Shown in pieces: positions 7,315 to 15,151 of a DNA stretch of 64,000 nucleotides. The position numbers and the translations under genes were made by a program. Within the stretch, counting starts at the first letter, position 1, and each line of letters opens with the position of its first letter. The stretch comes from Pseudobacteroides sp. (lineage in GTDB: Bacteria; Bacillota; Clostridia; Acetivibrionales; DSM-2933), in contig NZ_DATCTU010000007.1 of the NCBI RefSeq assembly GCF_036567765.1, forward strand, positions 62,001 to 126,000. Reading direction: 5' to 3'. The notes under the pieces were generated by a model that worked only from the letters and a program-made list of their open reading frames with translations, did no database searches and was not told the origin of the DNA.

Positions 7315-8262
7315 ATGCAAATAGTTTATTATGGTGCGCCAGGTACAGGAAAAAGCTATAGTGTAGATGAACTAGTAAAAACATCTGGTGTTGGTGATGA
7401 TAGAATTTTTAGAACTACATTTCACCCCGAATATACATATAATGATTTCGTTGGACAATTACTACCTAAAGTTCAGAAAACAGCGAGCAGCGTCACTAGT
7501 ATCAGCTATGAATTCACAAAAGGAGTTTTTACAAGGGCACTAGAAAAAGCATATGAAGATACATCAAAAGAGGTATTTCTAATAATTGAAGAAATGTCAA
7601 GAGGAGATTGTGCTGCTATTTTTGGGGACATTTTTCAATTACTGGACAGAGAGTCTTCCGGTGTAGAAAAAGGTTATAGTAAATATTTTATAAACAATGA
7701 TGTCATTGCCAAAGACATAATAGCAATTACTGATGACAAAATTAAATTACCTCCTAACTTCAATATTTTGGGAACCGTTAATACAAGTGATCAGAATGTA
7801 TTTGTTATGGATACAGCATTTAAAAGAAGATTTGAATGGCATTATATAAGCACTAAGCCTGAACCGGTAGGGGGACCATATAAAAACAATATTGACTTTG
7901 AAGTTATAGATAATGCAGGAACCAAAAAGATAGTTAAGTGGGTTGACATTTACGGTACTTTAAATAAATTCATCTCTGACTCAAGATTTTTAGGCCTTGG
8001 CGAAGACAAGCAGTTAGGTCAATTCTTTATAGAATTTAAAATTGGTGGAACACCAAGCGAACATAAAAATCAAGTAAAAAATAAACTATTGCATTATTTA
8101 TGGAGTGATATTCATAAATCATGCTATAGTACTGGGATTAGTTTGTTTGATTCATCGGTTACAAGTTTTTCCGAACTGTACGATGCTTATGAAAGGGATA
8201 GAAAGATTTTTAGTGATAAGTTTTTAGAATGCATAGAACTGTGGCTAAGAGGTAGTTTATGA
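7315..8262 (+). CDS. McrB-like AAA+ GTPase, restriction subunit
   Basis: The 315-residue protein is a single AAA+ domain of the McrB branch. It has a Walker A GAPGTGKS at 7-14, a Walker B LIIEEMSRG at 89-97, the VNTSDQ signature at 155-160 (MNTAD/NTSDRN in McrB, thought to select GTP) and an arginine finger in FKRRF (169-173). McrB proteins form rings that translocate DNA and switch on a nuclease partner. There is no N-terminal DNA-binding domain as in E. coli McrB, so recognition must lie elsewhere. It matches BsuMI YdiS and LlaJI R1 in size and position. The nuclease gene follows after 31 bases. Confidence 0.88.
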   Translation: MQIVYYGAPGTGKSYSVDELVKTSGVGDDRIFRTTFHPEYTYNDFVGQLLPKVQKTASSVTSISYEFTKGVFTRALEKAYEDTSKEVFLIIEEMSRGDCAAIFGDIFQLLDRESSGVEKGYSKYFINNDVIAKDIIAITDDKIKLPPNFNILGTVNTSDQNVFVMDTAFKRRFEWHYISTKPEPVGGPYKNNIDFEVIDNAGTKKIVKWVDIYGTLNKFISDSRFLGLGEDKQLGQFFIEFKIGGTPSEHKNQVKNKLLHYLWSDIHKSCYSTGISLFDSSVTSFSELYDAYERDRKIFSDKFLECIELWLRGSL

Positions 8263-8293
8263 TTCCTTGGTGAATAGAGGTGGTGCTAATCTA

Positions 8294-9550
8294 ATGAAGT
8301 TTCTTAGTGGTCAAGATTATTATAACGTTGAGGGCATAGATTTATTACCTTTTAATCTCGAAAAAGGTGATACAAAATATTTAAAGTCTGATAATAAAGA
8401 AGTGTTTGATTTTGTTGGCTTTGTTTTAGATGAAGATAATTTGCTATCTGTTTTTCCGAAACATTTTTACAATGATTTAGAGTTGAAAGATTTGAATCAA
8501 GGCAAAAAAGCGAATTTAGATGATATAAAGTTGTTATTTGATGTGATCGTAAAATATACAAAGGAAGTATCTATTACTGCCAAAGCGACTAAATACATCG
8601 GAGAAAAACCGGAGTTTGTATCCGACTACCCTTTTGCGTCTTTTTTTGAAGTTTATAAATATTTTCGTCATTATGGTATTTATCGTGAAAGTAATATAGA
8701 AATCAAACCTAATGCACATGGATCAGTTGCATGGAAAAAAACGATTCAAAAGGCACAGGTTATAGTTAGTGAAGGCAACTTGGTTTTCTCTCCCCTTTTT
8801 AGAAAGAAAAAAAAGCAACAGAATGTTTTCCTGAGTGAATGCATGGTATTTGTTATCGATCACACGATTAATAGTTTTCCATATTTTATTAGCTTACCCA
8901 AAACTGGTTACAAGAGTAGTTCTTTTGACTTTATCAAACATAGAGAATATACATTGCAACAATTGCGTCAAATTAATAGTAAAACTTTTAAAGATACTCA
9001 TAAAAAATTGATAGCACACTTAATCAGTTTTTTTGAACAATATAAGAAATCACCAAAAGGCGGTGATATACATATCAAAATCAATTATTTTGATAAAATA
9101 TGGGAGCGGATGGTTTCAACGTACCTTAATAGGTATTTTAAATGTGTTGAAGAAGTTTCCAATTCTATTATATTTGATACAAGTTTTGTAGCATCGCCCT
9201 TTAGATTTGAAGCAAAAGAATTTTCAATTGATGATTCTTCACACCAGTTTAAAATACGGTTAGATCATCATGCAAAACAAGATGATTCTATTTATATTTT
9301 TGATTCTAAATATTATTATAGCGTCTCGGATTTAAATTATAAGCAATTTTCATATAATGAGATACTTAGAGGTGGGATTTCGAAGAGCGCTAAAATATAT
9401 AGTGCCTTAATACTCCCATATAATTGTACATGTTCAAATCTGCATTTTTCATTATCACCTGCTTATTTAGGAGATCGAATAACAGGTACAAAAATAATTG
9501 AACAGTATTTGAATATCAAGGAAGTAATGCAAACTTATATATTAAATTGA
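8294..9550 (+). CDS. LlaJI-family restriction endonuclease subunit (McrC-like partner)
   Basis: The protein is 418 residues from the ATG at 8294, chosen because AGAGGTGG precedes it. The middle part contains GSVAWKKTIQKAQ, typical of LlaJI/BsuMI-type nuclease subunits. Near the C-terminus IRLDHHA...IYIFDSKYYY gives the D-(x)n-DxK pattern of a PD-(D/E)XK nuclease active site. Such proteins pair with a McrB-like GTPase and cut unmethylated DNA at a specific site. The region is clearly more AT-rich than the prophage downstream, which suggests separate acquisition. Confidence 0.82.
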   Translation: MKFLSGQDYYNVEGIDLLPFNLEKGDTKYLKSDNKEVFDFVGFVLDEDNLLSVFPKHFYNDLELKDLNQGKKANLDDIKLLFDVIVKYTKEVSITAKATKYIGEKPEFVSDYPFASFFEVYKYFRHYGIYRESNIEIKPNAHGSVAWKKTIQKAQVIVSEGNLVFSPLFRKKKKQQNVFLSECMVFVIDHTINSFPYFISLPKTGYKSSSFDFIKHREYTLQQLRQINSKTFKDTHKKLIAHLISFFEQYKKSPKGGDIHIKINYFDKIWERMVSTYLNRYFKCVEEVSNSIIFDTSFVASPFRFEAKEFSIDDSSHQFKIRLDHHAKQDDSIYIFDSKYYYSVSDLNYKQFSYNEILRGGISKSAKIYSALILPYNCTCSNLHFSLSPAYLGDRITGTKIIEQYLNIKEVMQTYILN

Positions 9551-9571
9551 TCGATGTAGGGGGGAGTTCAT

Positions 9572-11455
9572 ATGGCGGTCAATCGTTCATTTACAGAATA
9601 TGTGGCAAAGACATTTGATAACCAATTCTGGGCAGTGACCGAGCAATATTTACATGAAAACATGGATTCCTTAGATCTTGAACTGTACAGAATTCATAAA
9701 GCTGGAGAGCCAGAAATTGCTGAAATTAAAGTTGAACATGTCTGGGTTGATGATTTGCCGGAAATGAAAATTCAGTTTGATGTGGCATTGTCCGTTATAT
9801 TTGAAATTCCAGAAGCTGATTACCATTATGATAATTCTGAGGAAAAGAAAATTTGGATAATGGTTCGTTGCCGTGGAGACCTTGCTTGCAGTCTGCAAGA
9901 CTTTGAGATTTATGATGTATCGGGCTACAATGGAAAGAACCGTACTAAAAACCCGATGGATGATTCACTTGTCCCCTTTATTCCATATGAAAAACTTGAT
10001 GAAGTAGCCAATGAATTTTTAAAGGAATATTATCCTGAAGCACTAAAGATTACTCCTTATGGTCAGCCACCTGTATGGGTTGACCCTAATGTTCTAACTG
10101 AAAGACTAGGATTAACGATCCAGACTCAATGTATAAGAGAAGACACATCGGTGTTTGGACAGTTATATTTTATAGATACAGATACTGAAATGTATGATGT
10201 AAATACAGAATGCAATGTTCCAGTACACATTGACGGGAAAACTATCGTTGTGGATCCGAAAATGTTTTTGCTCCGAAATCTTGGTTCTGTTAATAATACG
10301 ATTGTACATGAGTGTGTCCATTGGGTTAAACATCGAAAGGTGTTTGAACTTGAAAAACTGTATAACACTACAGCTTCTTATATTAGTTGTGAAGTGGTTG
10401 GAGGTGCTGCATCGGCAATTGCACGAAAATCTACTGAATTTATGGAAAAACAAGCAAATCAGCTTACTCCTAGAATTCAAATGCCGGCAGATTCTTTCCG
10501 GGCAAAAACAATTGAATACATCTCAAAATTTATGCGTGAAACCAATGCTAGGCATACTGTAGATGTGATGGAAAAGGTAATTACTGCTTTAGTTACAAAT
10601 TTTGGGGTGTCAAGGCAAGCAGCAAAAATTCGTCTTGTTGAATTAGATTTTGAAGAGGCAATTGGAACTTATACATATCTAGATGGTCATTATGTAAAAC
10701 CTCATAGCTTCCGCAAAGGTTCCATCAAGGTTAATCAGACATTTTCTTTAAGTTCACAGGATGCTGCTATTCAGCGTTTTATGAATGCGGAACTTCGTGC
10801 ATTAACTGAAAATGGAGATTATCTATTTATAGATAACCACTTCGTGTATAATGCACCGCTTTACGTAGAGCGTGATGCAAATGGTAAACTTGATTTAACT
10901 GGATATGCCCGTTCTCATATGGATGAGTGTTGTCTTGTATTTGATATGAGCATCACTAGCAAGGTCGACAACACATATCATACTGCGTGTTTTTTAAACC
11001 GTGAACCAAGTGATATTACGTTTGAAATAAAGTATCATAATGGGTTTGAAAATGCACCGCAGGAACGTCAAGTCGCTATGCGAAAGAAACAGCAAGCTGA
11101 AGCTATGGAAATTCGTCGCAAAATGACTGATGACCCAGAGCAATGCATGAAGTTAATTCTTGATTGGCGTGAGATGAAGTACACCGACCTCGGTGACACT
11201 ATAGACCGTGATCCTAAAACAATCAGCCGTACTGTCAAAGGCGAAACAGCACCAAAGGTAGAGACCGCAGCTCTTATCTGCTTTGGACTAAATCTCCCTC
11301 CTGTCATCAGTGAAAAATTGATGGCGGTTCTTGGTTGCCCGTTGAATCCCATGAACCCTAATCACCAATGGATAAATGAGGCTCTTCACGTTAAATATCC
11401 AGAGCCTTTATGGGCAATTCAAGAGTATTTGTCCCAATATGGGGTAGAAATATAA
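9572..11455 (+). CDS. ImmA/IrrE-type metallopeptidase with C-terminal HTH
   Basis: This 627-residue protein has the zinc-protease motif HECVH at 246-250, in the context NTIVHECVHWVKH, typical of the ImmA/IrrE (DUF955) family that cleaves repressors. The first 200 residues are an uncharacterised domain. Residues about 545-600 form an XRE-like helix-turn-helix (TDLGDTIDRDPKTISRTVKG core). Peptidase and DNA-binding modules on one chain suggest a self-contained regulator or a stress/phage-response switch. It begins 21 bases after the restriction genes with a strong GGGGGAG site, so it may be co-transcribed. Its substrate may be the controller at 4337 or a phage repressor (speculative). Confidence 0.8.
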   Translation: MAVNRSFTEYVAKTFDNQFWAVTEQYLHENMDSLDLELYRIHKAGEPEIAEIKVEHVWVDDLPEMKIQFDVALSVIFEIPEADYHYDNSEEKKIWIMVRCRGDLACSLQDFEIYDVSGYNGKNRTKNPMDDSLVPFIPYEKLDEVANEFLKEYYPEALKITPYGQPPVWVDPNVLTERLGLTIQTQCIREDTSVFGQLYFIDTDTEMYDVNTECNVPVHIDGKTIVVDPKMFLLRNLGSVNNTIVHECVHWVKHRKVFELEKLYNTTASYISCEVVGGAASAIARKSTEFMEKQANQLTPRIQMPADSFRAKTIEYISKFMRETNARHTVDVMEKVITALVTNFGVSRQAAKIRLVELDFEEAIGTYTYLDGHYVKPHSFRKGSIKVNQTFSLSSQDAAIQRFMNAELRALTENGDYLFIDNHFVYNAPLYVERDANGKLDLTGYARSHMDECCLVFDMSITSKVDNTYHTACFLNREPSDITFEIKYHNGFENAPQERQVAMRKKQQAEAMEIRRKMTDDPEQCMKLILDWREMKYTDLGDTIDRDPKTISRTVKGETAPKVETAALICFGLNLPPVISEKLMAVLGCPLNPMNPNHQWINEALHVKYPEPLWAIQEYLSQYGVEI

Positions 11456-11468
11456 AAAAATTTTTAGA

Positions 11469-11495
11469 AAAACGGACATGGTGTGTCCGTTTTTT
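11469..11495 (+). terminator. Terminator after the ImmA-like gene
   Basis: AACGGACA (11471-11478) pairs with TGTCCGTT (11484-11491) across TGGTG, flanked by A-run and T-run, so it could work in both directions. Its loop and stem overlap the upstream in-frame GTG at 11483, which therefore is not the start of the next gene. Confidence 0.85.
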
Positions 11496-11509
11496 ATGGG
11501 GGTGATTTA

Positions 11510-12709
11510 ATGCCTAAAACGTCTGGAAGAGTTATTGATTATACACAAGAAGAAATGATGGTGATGACAGGTCTTTCTAGGGATCAATTTAGAAGAGGCT
11601 TGGTAAGAATATGTGAGATGTACGGTTTTGATATAGATGATTTTAAAGTTGAAGAAGGCAATATCAATAGTGAATTCTTTTTTATTCCAGAAGTGGCGGA
11701 TTTAATAGCTATCTTGTTGCGAAACCTTAAAGGGCACCCATTAAAAAGAACGAATGCAAAGGTGGATGAGATTTCTGGGACTTCTATTAGTGATTATTAC
11801 AAAGATGTAATTAATGATATAGACGAAGAAGTTCGTACGATTGTGGCTGAAGCAATTATTTGCTTGGAAAGTCATCTTGTTGCTCAAAATGTAACCGATT
11901 GGACGGAGCGGTTTGTAAAACAAATGACCCGATTTTTAGTAAATCTTATTACACTTAAAAGACAGGATGTTGGCGAATCATTAAAACAATTTACGAAGCA
12001 ATTTGATTCTATGAATTATTATCTCTTTAGAGGTGAATCTGTAATGTCTTTAGCTTATGATTCTAATATCGAAGAATTGCAAAGACAGGGCATTCTAGAT
12101 GATGACTATCACAAAGAAATAGATAAAAAATTGCACCAAAATAACATAAGCATCGATAGGCTTATTGCTGAAATGATTCGCTGGTATCTGCCAAAGTCAA
12201 AAGAGGTCAGGAATTCCAATTTTAAGGAATATATATTTGAGGATAATGATTTTATGAGATGGGCTGCGTGTGGTAATCCTAATCAAGCATCCCCTACCAT
12301 GAAAAAAGAATTATATTATCAACTAGAGGTTAATTATTCTGCAAATAAAAATTTGCTAAAAAATAATCAGCATGTTTTGGAACATACAAGGAATAAGAAT
12401 GCAGAGTGGAAAGATATAGCAACGCAGATATCTGAAGGGAACTTTTGTGAACCACAAGAGAAATCGGTTACCGAAAAAATTAAAATTCTTGAAAATAATA
12501 TTCATAGATGTGAGAAGGAATTAGAGCGGTATAAGAACCTTTTAACAGAACTAAAAGAACAGAAAAACGAAGATGAAAAGAGTGATTTGATACAGGACAT
12601 TCAACAAAGGTATGTTGAACATTGCAAAAAAATAGACAATGATTATCATGAAATAGAAGCTGTTGTAGACAAATTTGTCGGAAGAGCAATTCATGAATTA
12701 TTAAAATAG
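11510..12709 (+). CDS. HTH-like protein with C-terminal coiled coil, function unknown
   Basis: The 399-residue protein starts at ATG 11510 after GGGGGTGA. The first 100 residues (TQEEMMVMTGLSRDQFRRGL..., FFIPEVADLIAILLRNL) look like a helix-turn-helix of the kind that reads regulatory or excision sites. The middle is helical. The last 100 residues (KIKILENNIHRCEKELERYKNLLTELKEQ) are a long heptad-rich coiled coil. No catalytic motif is seen. I do not know the family. A DNA-binding plus oligomerising design fits a regulator or a partner of the preceding peptidase-HTH protein. Confidence 0.65.
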   Translation: MPKTSGRVIDYTQEEMMVMTGLSRDQFRRGLVRICEMYGFDIDDFKVEEGNINSEFFFIPEVADLIAILLRNLKGHPLKRTNAKVDEISGTSISDYYKDVINDIDEEVRTIVAEAIICLESHLVAQNVTDWTERFVKQMTRFLVNLITLKRQDVGESLKQFTKQFDSMNYYLFRGESVMSLAYDSNIEELQRQGILDDDYHKEIDKKLHQNNISIDRLIAEMIRWYLPKSKEVRNSNFKEYIFEDNDFMRWAACGNPNQASPTMKKELYYQLEVNYSANKNLLKNNQHVLEHTRNKNAEWKDIATQISEGNFCEPQEKSVTEKIKILENNIHRCEKELERYKNLLTELKEQKNEDEKSDLIQDIQQRYVEHCKKIDNDYHEIEAVVDKFVGRAIHELLK

Positions 12710-12713
12710 TACC

Positions 12714-12737
12714 GTGCAGATTTTTTGAAATTTGCAC
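12714..12737. terminator. Hairpin after the coiled-coil gene
   Basis: GTGCAGATTT (12714-12723) pairs with AAATTTGCAC (12728-12737), one G-T wobble, loop TTTG. There is no long T-run, so it may be a weak terminator or an operator. Confidence 0.45.
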
Positions 12738-12825
12738 ATTGAATGACTAGATGAAAATTAGCCTTTATACTGGTATTAATCCAAGTGGCCACGCGGATAC
12801 ATTTCAGTATGGAGGCGATTTTTTT

Positions 12826-13203
12826 ATGGAAGCAAAAATTATCTCGTTTTATTATGAAACTGGTGAATACGCCGTGACCCAAGGACACAAGGGTTATGAG
12901 AAAAAGCATAATAAGAGTGGCAAATACATTAATCCTAAGGGGTTTGGCTGGGCAACCGAATACAAACCATCACGAATTACATTGGGTATAGTTGTAAATG
13001 GAGTTTACGCAGAAGTCTGGGTAGACCGTTTCTTTAAGGATAATTGGGGCAGATTGACTGCCGGGCGTGTGAACGCAATAAAAAACACTCTTCCAAAAGA
13101 GGTTAATGTTATTGAAAACATAGGCTTGTCTGGTGAGATCTATTACACAATCGATGATGAATCCCTTGAGAAATGGCTAGCGGCAGCAAATAAGATAAAA
13201 TAA
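12826..13203 (+). CDS. Hypothetical protein, 125 aa
   Basis: The frame is open from 12751, but the only good ribosome binding site (GGAGGCG) precedes ATG 12826. The protein starts MEAKIISFYYETGEYAV and is rich in Tyr, Trp and Gly in its first half, with likely beta strands (RITLGIVVNGVYAEVWVDRFF). It ends in a short helix (LEKWLAAANKIK). There is no signal peptide or cysteine pair. It lies between the accessory island and the first small prophage genes. I do not recognise it. Confidence 0.6.
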   Translation: MEAKIISFYYETGEYAVTQGHKGYEKKHNKSGKYINPKGFGWATEYKPSRITLGIVVNGVYAEVWVDRFFKDNWGRLTAGRVNAIKNTLPKEVNVIENIGLSGEIYYTIDDESLEKWLAAANKIK

Positions 13204-13305
13204 TTTCTTTTGAATTATATCCTTCGGATCATTGAAATTTTATGGTTCAAAGTATAGTTCGCCCGACATGGGCAATTTTGCCATTGATTCGAAGGTGATG
13301 ATAAA

Positions 13306-13404
13306 TTGTATGATTTGATTGAAACCTCTGAATATGATGCGAAAATTACACCTAAAATACATCAACTGATTTCAAAATATGTAAAGGGAGGTAAACCAGA
13401 TTGA
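13306..13404 (+). CDS. Very small protein, 32 aa
   Basis: A TTG start at 13306 with AAGGTGAT before it opens a frame encoding MYDLIETSEYDAKITPKIHQ and 12 more residues. Its stop overlaps the TTG start of the next gene, so the two would be translationally coupled. The last codons supply the next gene's GGGAGGT site. It is too short for any family call. Confidence 0.45.
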   Translation: MYDLIETSEYDAKITPKIHQLISKYVKGGKPD

Positions 13405-13589
13405 TAAAAACTCCAATCAGAATCCTGCATAGTGATAAGCAGGTACCCACACGATTTTGTGATGTTGTGATTGAAAACGGTAAGGTTTTTCTTGAAAAAA
13501 AGATAGACAAAAACAAATATGAAAAAATTCCTTGGGAAGATGTGGTCTATCAAGTAGAGGCTGCAAAGGCCGTAAATAAAATAATATAG
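13401..13589 (+). CDS. Small phage-type protein, 62 aa
   Basis: It starts at TTG 13401 after AAAGGGAGGT. The protein (MIKTPIRILHSDKQVPTRFC...) is a small beta-rich domain with a Lys-rich middle (EKKIDKNKYEKIPWED). Proteins of this look occur near the regulatory end of clostridial prophages. Function is unknown. A strong terminator follows at 13630. It is probably the first or second gene on the phage side of the boundary. Confidence 0.55.
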   Translation: MIKTPIRILHSDKQVPTRFCDVVIENGKVFLEKKIDKNKYEKIPWEDVVYQVEAAKAVNKII

Positions 13590-13629
13590 TGGAAACTACC
13601 GCACCCTGTCCCGTAAACAATCGTGGAAC

Positions 13630-13690
13630 AAAAAGCCGGAGTTATCTAAGTAAGCCATAAAGGCTGAAAAAAGATAACTCTGGCTTTTTT
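13630..13690 (+). terminator. Long terminator hairpin with nested stem
   Basis: An 18-bp stem (13630-13647 with 13672-13689, one G-T wobble) ends in TTTTTT. Inside it AGCC/GGCT makes a second small hairpin. It is strong and works in both orientations (A-run on the 5' side). Confidence 0.85.
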
Positions 13691-13709
13691 ATTTTCGCAG
13701 ATTTTGACC

Positions 13710-13730
13710 GGACACAGCGTGTCCATTTTT
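13710..13730 (+). terminator. Short hairpin GGACAC/GTGTCC with T-run
   Basis: GGACAC (13710-13715), loop AGC, GTGTCC (13719-13724), then ATTTTT. It resembles the stem of the hairpin at 11471-11491 (GGACA/TGTCC). Confidence 0.6.
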
Positions 13731-13804
13731 AAAAAAAATTCCGTGATACATTAAGTTTATAGATAGCAAAAATGCTTTCAAAATAAAATCTCAATGTCCG
13801 AGAT

Positions 13805-13897
13805 GCGCATTAGGACGGCGGGATGCATAGAGAGTTCAGAACACAGCAATAAGGTCTGTGTTTGGAATGAAGATGCACCCACCGTGATTTCGTGCGC
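13805..13897 (+). ncRNA. Candidate structured RNA upstream of the phage sigma-like gene
   Basis: Three nested helices are visible. The outer one is GCGCA (13805-13809) with TGCGC (13893-13897). The central one is CGG-C-GGG-A-TGCAT (13816-13828) with ATGCA-CCC-A-CCG (13873-13884), broken only by a C-A mismatch and a bulged A. The apical one is AACACAG (13840-13846) with CTGTGTT (13856-13862). The segment lies between two terminators and the ATG at 13990, so it would be an independent RNA or the gene's leader. A 68-codon frame runs through it from 13794 but has no ribosome binding site. It matches no RNA family I can name. Confidence 0.5.
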
Positions 13898-13989
13898 CCA
13901 TTTTAAGGACAAGCGGAGTCTGTGGACATCTTTTTTACAGGCTCTTTTTGTATTCCGCCGCTCAATGCCAGGACGGAAAGGAATACAAA

Positions 13990-14520
13990 ATGAAATTTAA
14001 GAAAACACCGAGTAACAAGAGAGGTACATACACCTATTATGGTGTCAATGGGAAGGTCACGGTCAGGCCAGGTAAGGACGGTATTACAGAGGTGGACATT
14101 AAACTATTACACAGTTTGGATGACAACGAAGTTTACACTAACATCAAAAACAGCAGGCCTAAGATGGATAAGCAGGAAAAGGCAGCGGTTAAAGAATGGG
14201 AAGAGGCTCATCCCGGTGAGGTTGCACCAAAGAACTGGAATATCTCTATTGATGCTTCTGATGGTGAAGATGGTACTTCACAGGACAAAAGTAAAGTACT
14301 TGAAGAGGCATATTATTCTTTAGAAAAAGAGGTATCGCCTGCAGTAGAGCGTTTGCGTGATGTTGTAGAAACGCTGACCAAGGAGCAACAGGAACTTTAC
14401 CAAATGGTAGTCATTCAAAGTATGACCCTTACTGAGGCAGCGGAGGTATTGGGGACAAGTATTCCCAATATTCACAAGCGTATAAATCGTATTTATGAGC
14501 AGATAAAAAAGAAATTTTGA
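13990..14520 (+). CDS. Phage sigma-70-like regulator
   Basis: The protein is 176 residues from ATG 13990, which follows GGAAAGGA. An upstream in-frame TTG at 13948 lacks a site. The C-terminal part (VETLTKEQQELYQMVVIQSMTLTEAAEVLGTSIPNIHKRINRIYEQI, motif QSMTLTEAAEVLGTSIPN) is a sigma region-4-type helix-turn-helix. The N-terminal half holds a small strand-rich domain (GTYTYYGVNGKVTVRPGKDG). Proteins of this design often sit at the start of the replication module in clostridial prophages and probably drive phage transcription. A terminator and structured leader follow directly. Confidence 0.75.
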   Translation: MKFKKTPSNKRGTYTYYGVNGKVTVRPGKDGITEVDIKLLHSLDDNEVYTNIKNSRPKMDKQEKAAVKEWEEAHPGEVAPKNWNISIDASDGEDGTSQDKSKVLEEAYYSLEKEVSPAVERLRDVVETLTKEQQELYQMVVIQSMTLTEAAEVLGTSIPNIHKRINRIYEQIKKKF

Positions 14521-14532
14521 AAAGTTTTATGT

Positions 14533-14600
14533 GGGGGTTAAAAACCCCCTACATTTTTTTGACTGGTATTTGTGAAGGTGATTACCTCACAGGAAGAGGT
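14533..14600 (+). promoter_or_regulatory. Leader module 1: terminator, GACTG, hairpin, Shine-Dalgarno
   Basis: GGGGGTT (14533-14539) pairs with AACCCCC (14543-14549) and runs into TTTTTTT (14554-14560), an intrinsic terminator. GACTG follows at once (14561-14565). Then TGTGAAGGT (14571-14579) pairs with ACCTCACA (14584-14591, one bulge), and then comes AGGAAGAGGTG before ATG 14608. The same order recurs at 18869 and 52681. Confidence 0.65.
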
Positions 14601-14607
14601 GAAAAAG

Positions 14608-14844
14608 ATGGGCTTAAAACATAAGGTCTGCATCAATGTTACTGATCCAAAGGGTCAAAAGCAAATGGTTCTAAAAGGCGGTATCCGCAGCATTCCAAGA
14701 AAACTGTTAACTGCTCTTTTGGGGGAGAACACAGAAATCTTGGTGCTAACACCCGGACAGTCCGTTGAGTCGGTTGAAATCCATGAAATAGTTGAGGAGG
14801 TGCAAAATGAGCAAAGTAAAGCTGCTGTTGGATGTAATTTCTGA
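14608..14844 (+). CDS. Small phage protein, 78 aa
   Basis: The ATG at 14608 follows AGGAAGAGGTG. An in-frame GTG at 14572 lies inside the leader hairpin and is unlikely. The protein begins MGLKHKVCINVTDPKGQKQM and has strand-rich character, with GGIRSIPRKLLTALLGENTEILVLTPGQSV in its middle (motif IPRKLLTALLGE). It overlaps the next gene by 38 bases. Homologues are usually annotated only as phage proteins of the replication module. Function is unknown. Confidence 0.65.
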   Translation: MGLKHKVCINVTDPKGQKQMVLKGGIRSIPRKLLTALLGENTEILVLTPGQSVESVEIHEIVEEVQNEQSKAAVGCNF

Positions 14845-15151
14845 TGTTCGCTCCTTGGCAGATAGCCTACAGGTGCTTTGTGATGCAATGGCGGAAACTG
14901 AGGCTACCGCATCAGTCAAAGAGCCTGCTCCTGCTAACGGGCAAGCAGCACAGAAAACGGAAAAAAAGAAAGCAAAGGAAATCAAGCTTGAAGATGTCAG
15001 AGCAAAACTGGCTGATATGAGCCAAGCAGGAAAGACGGCTGAAGTGCGTGACATTATCAAAAAGTATGGTGGCACTAAACTGAGTGATGTTGACCCTGTG
15101 CATTACGCTAACATTTTGAAAGACGTGGAGGAAGCTGCTAATGGGAAATAG
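14807..15151 (+). CDS. Phage protein with rLysin-like C-terminal helical domain
   Basis: The protein is 114 residues from ATG 14807 after GAGGAGGTG. The N-terminal 30 residues are helical, and a Lys/Ala/Glu-rich linker follows. The C-terminal 50 residues (LEDVRAKLADMSQAGKTAEVRDIIKKYGGTKLSDVDP, motif VRAKLADMSQAGKTAEVRD) match a small helical domain frequent in Firmicutes phages and annotated rLysin-like. Despite that name it sits among replication genes, just before the DUF2800 nuclease, with an 11-base overlap. It is probably a helper of the recombination/replication proteins that follow. Confidence 0.6.
   Translation: MSKVKLLLDVISDVRSLADSLQVLCDAMAETEATASVKEPAPANGQAAQKTEKKKAKEIKLEDVRAKLADMSQAGKTAEVRDIIKKYGGTKLSDVDPVHYANILKDVEEAANGK

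Noticed and set aside
13600..13608. GCACCCTGT shared with 58863-58871 as attL/attR core
   Set aside because: Only nine bases match and the flanks differ; the right copy lies in a hairpin. It stays a weak possibility but is not supported.
13794..14000. 68-codon frame before the sigma-like gene
   Set aside because: No ribosome binding site; it runs through the nested helices of the candidate RNA and overlaps the real gene out of frame.
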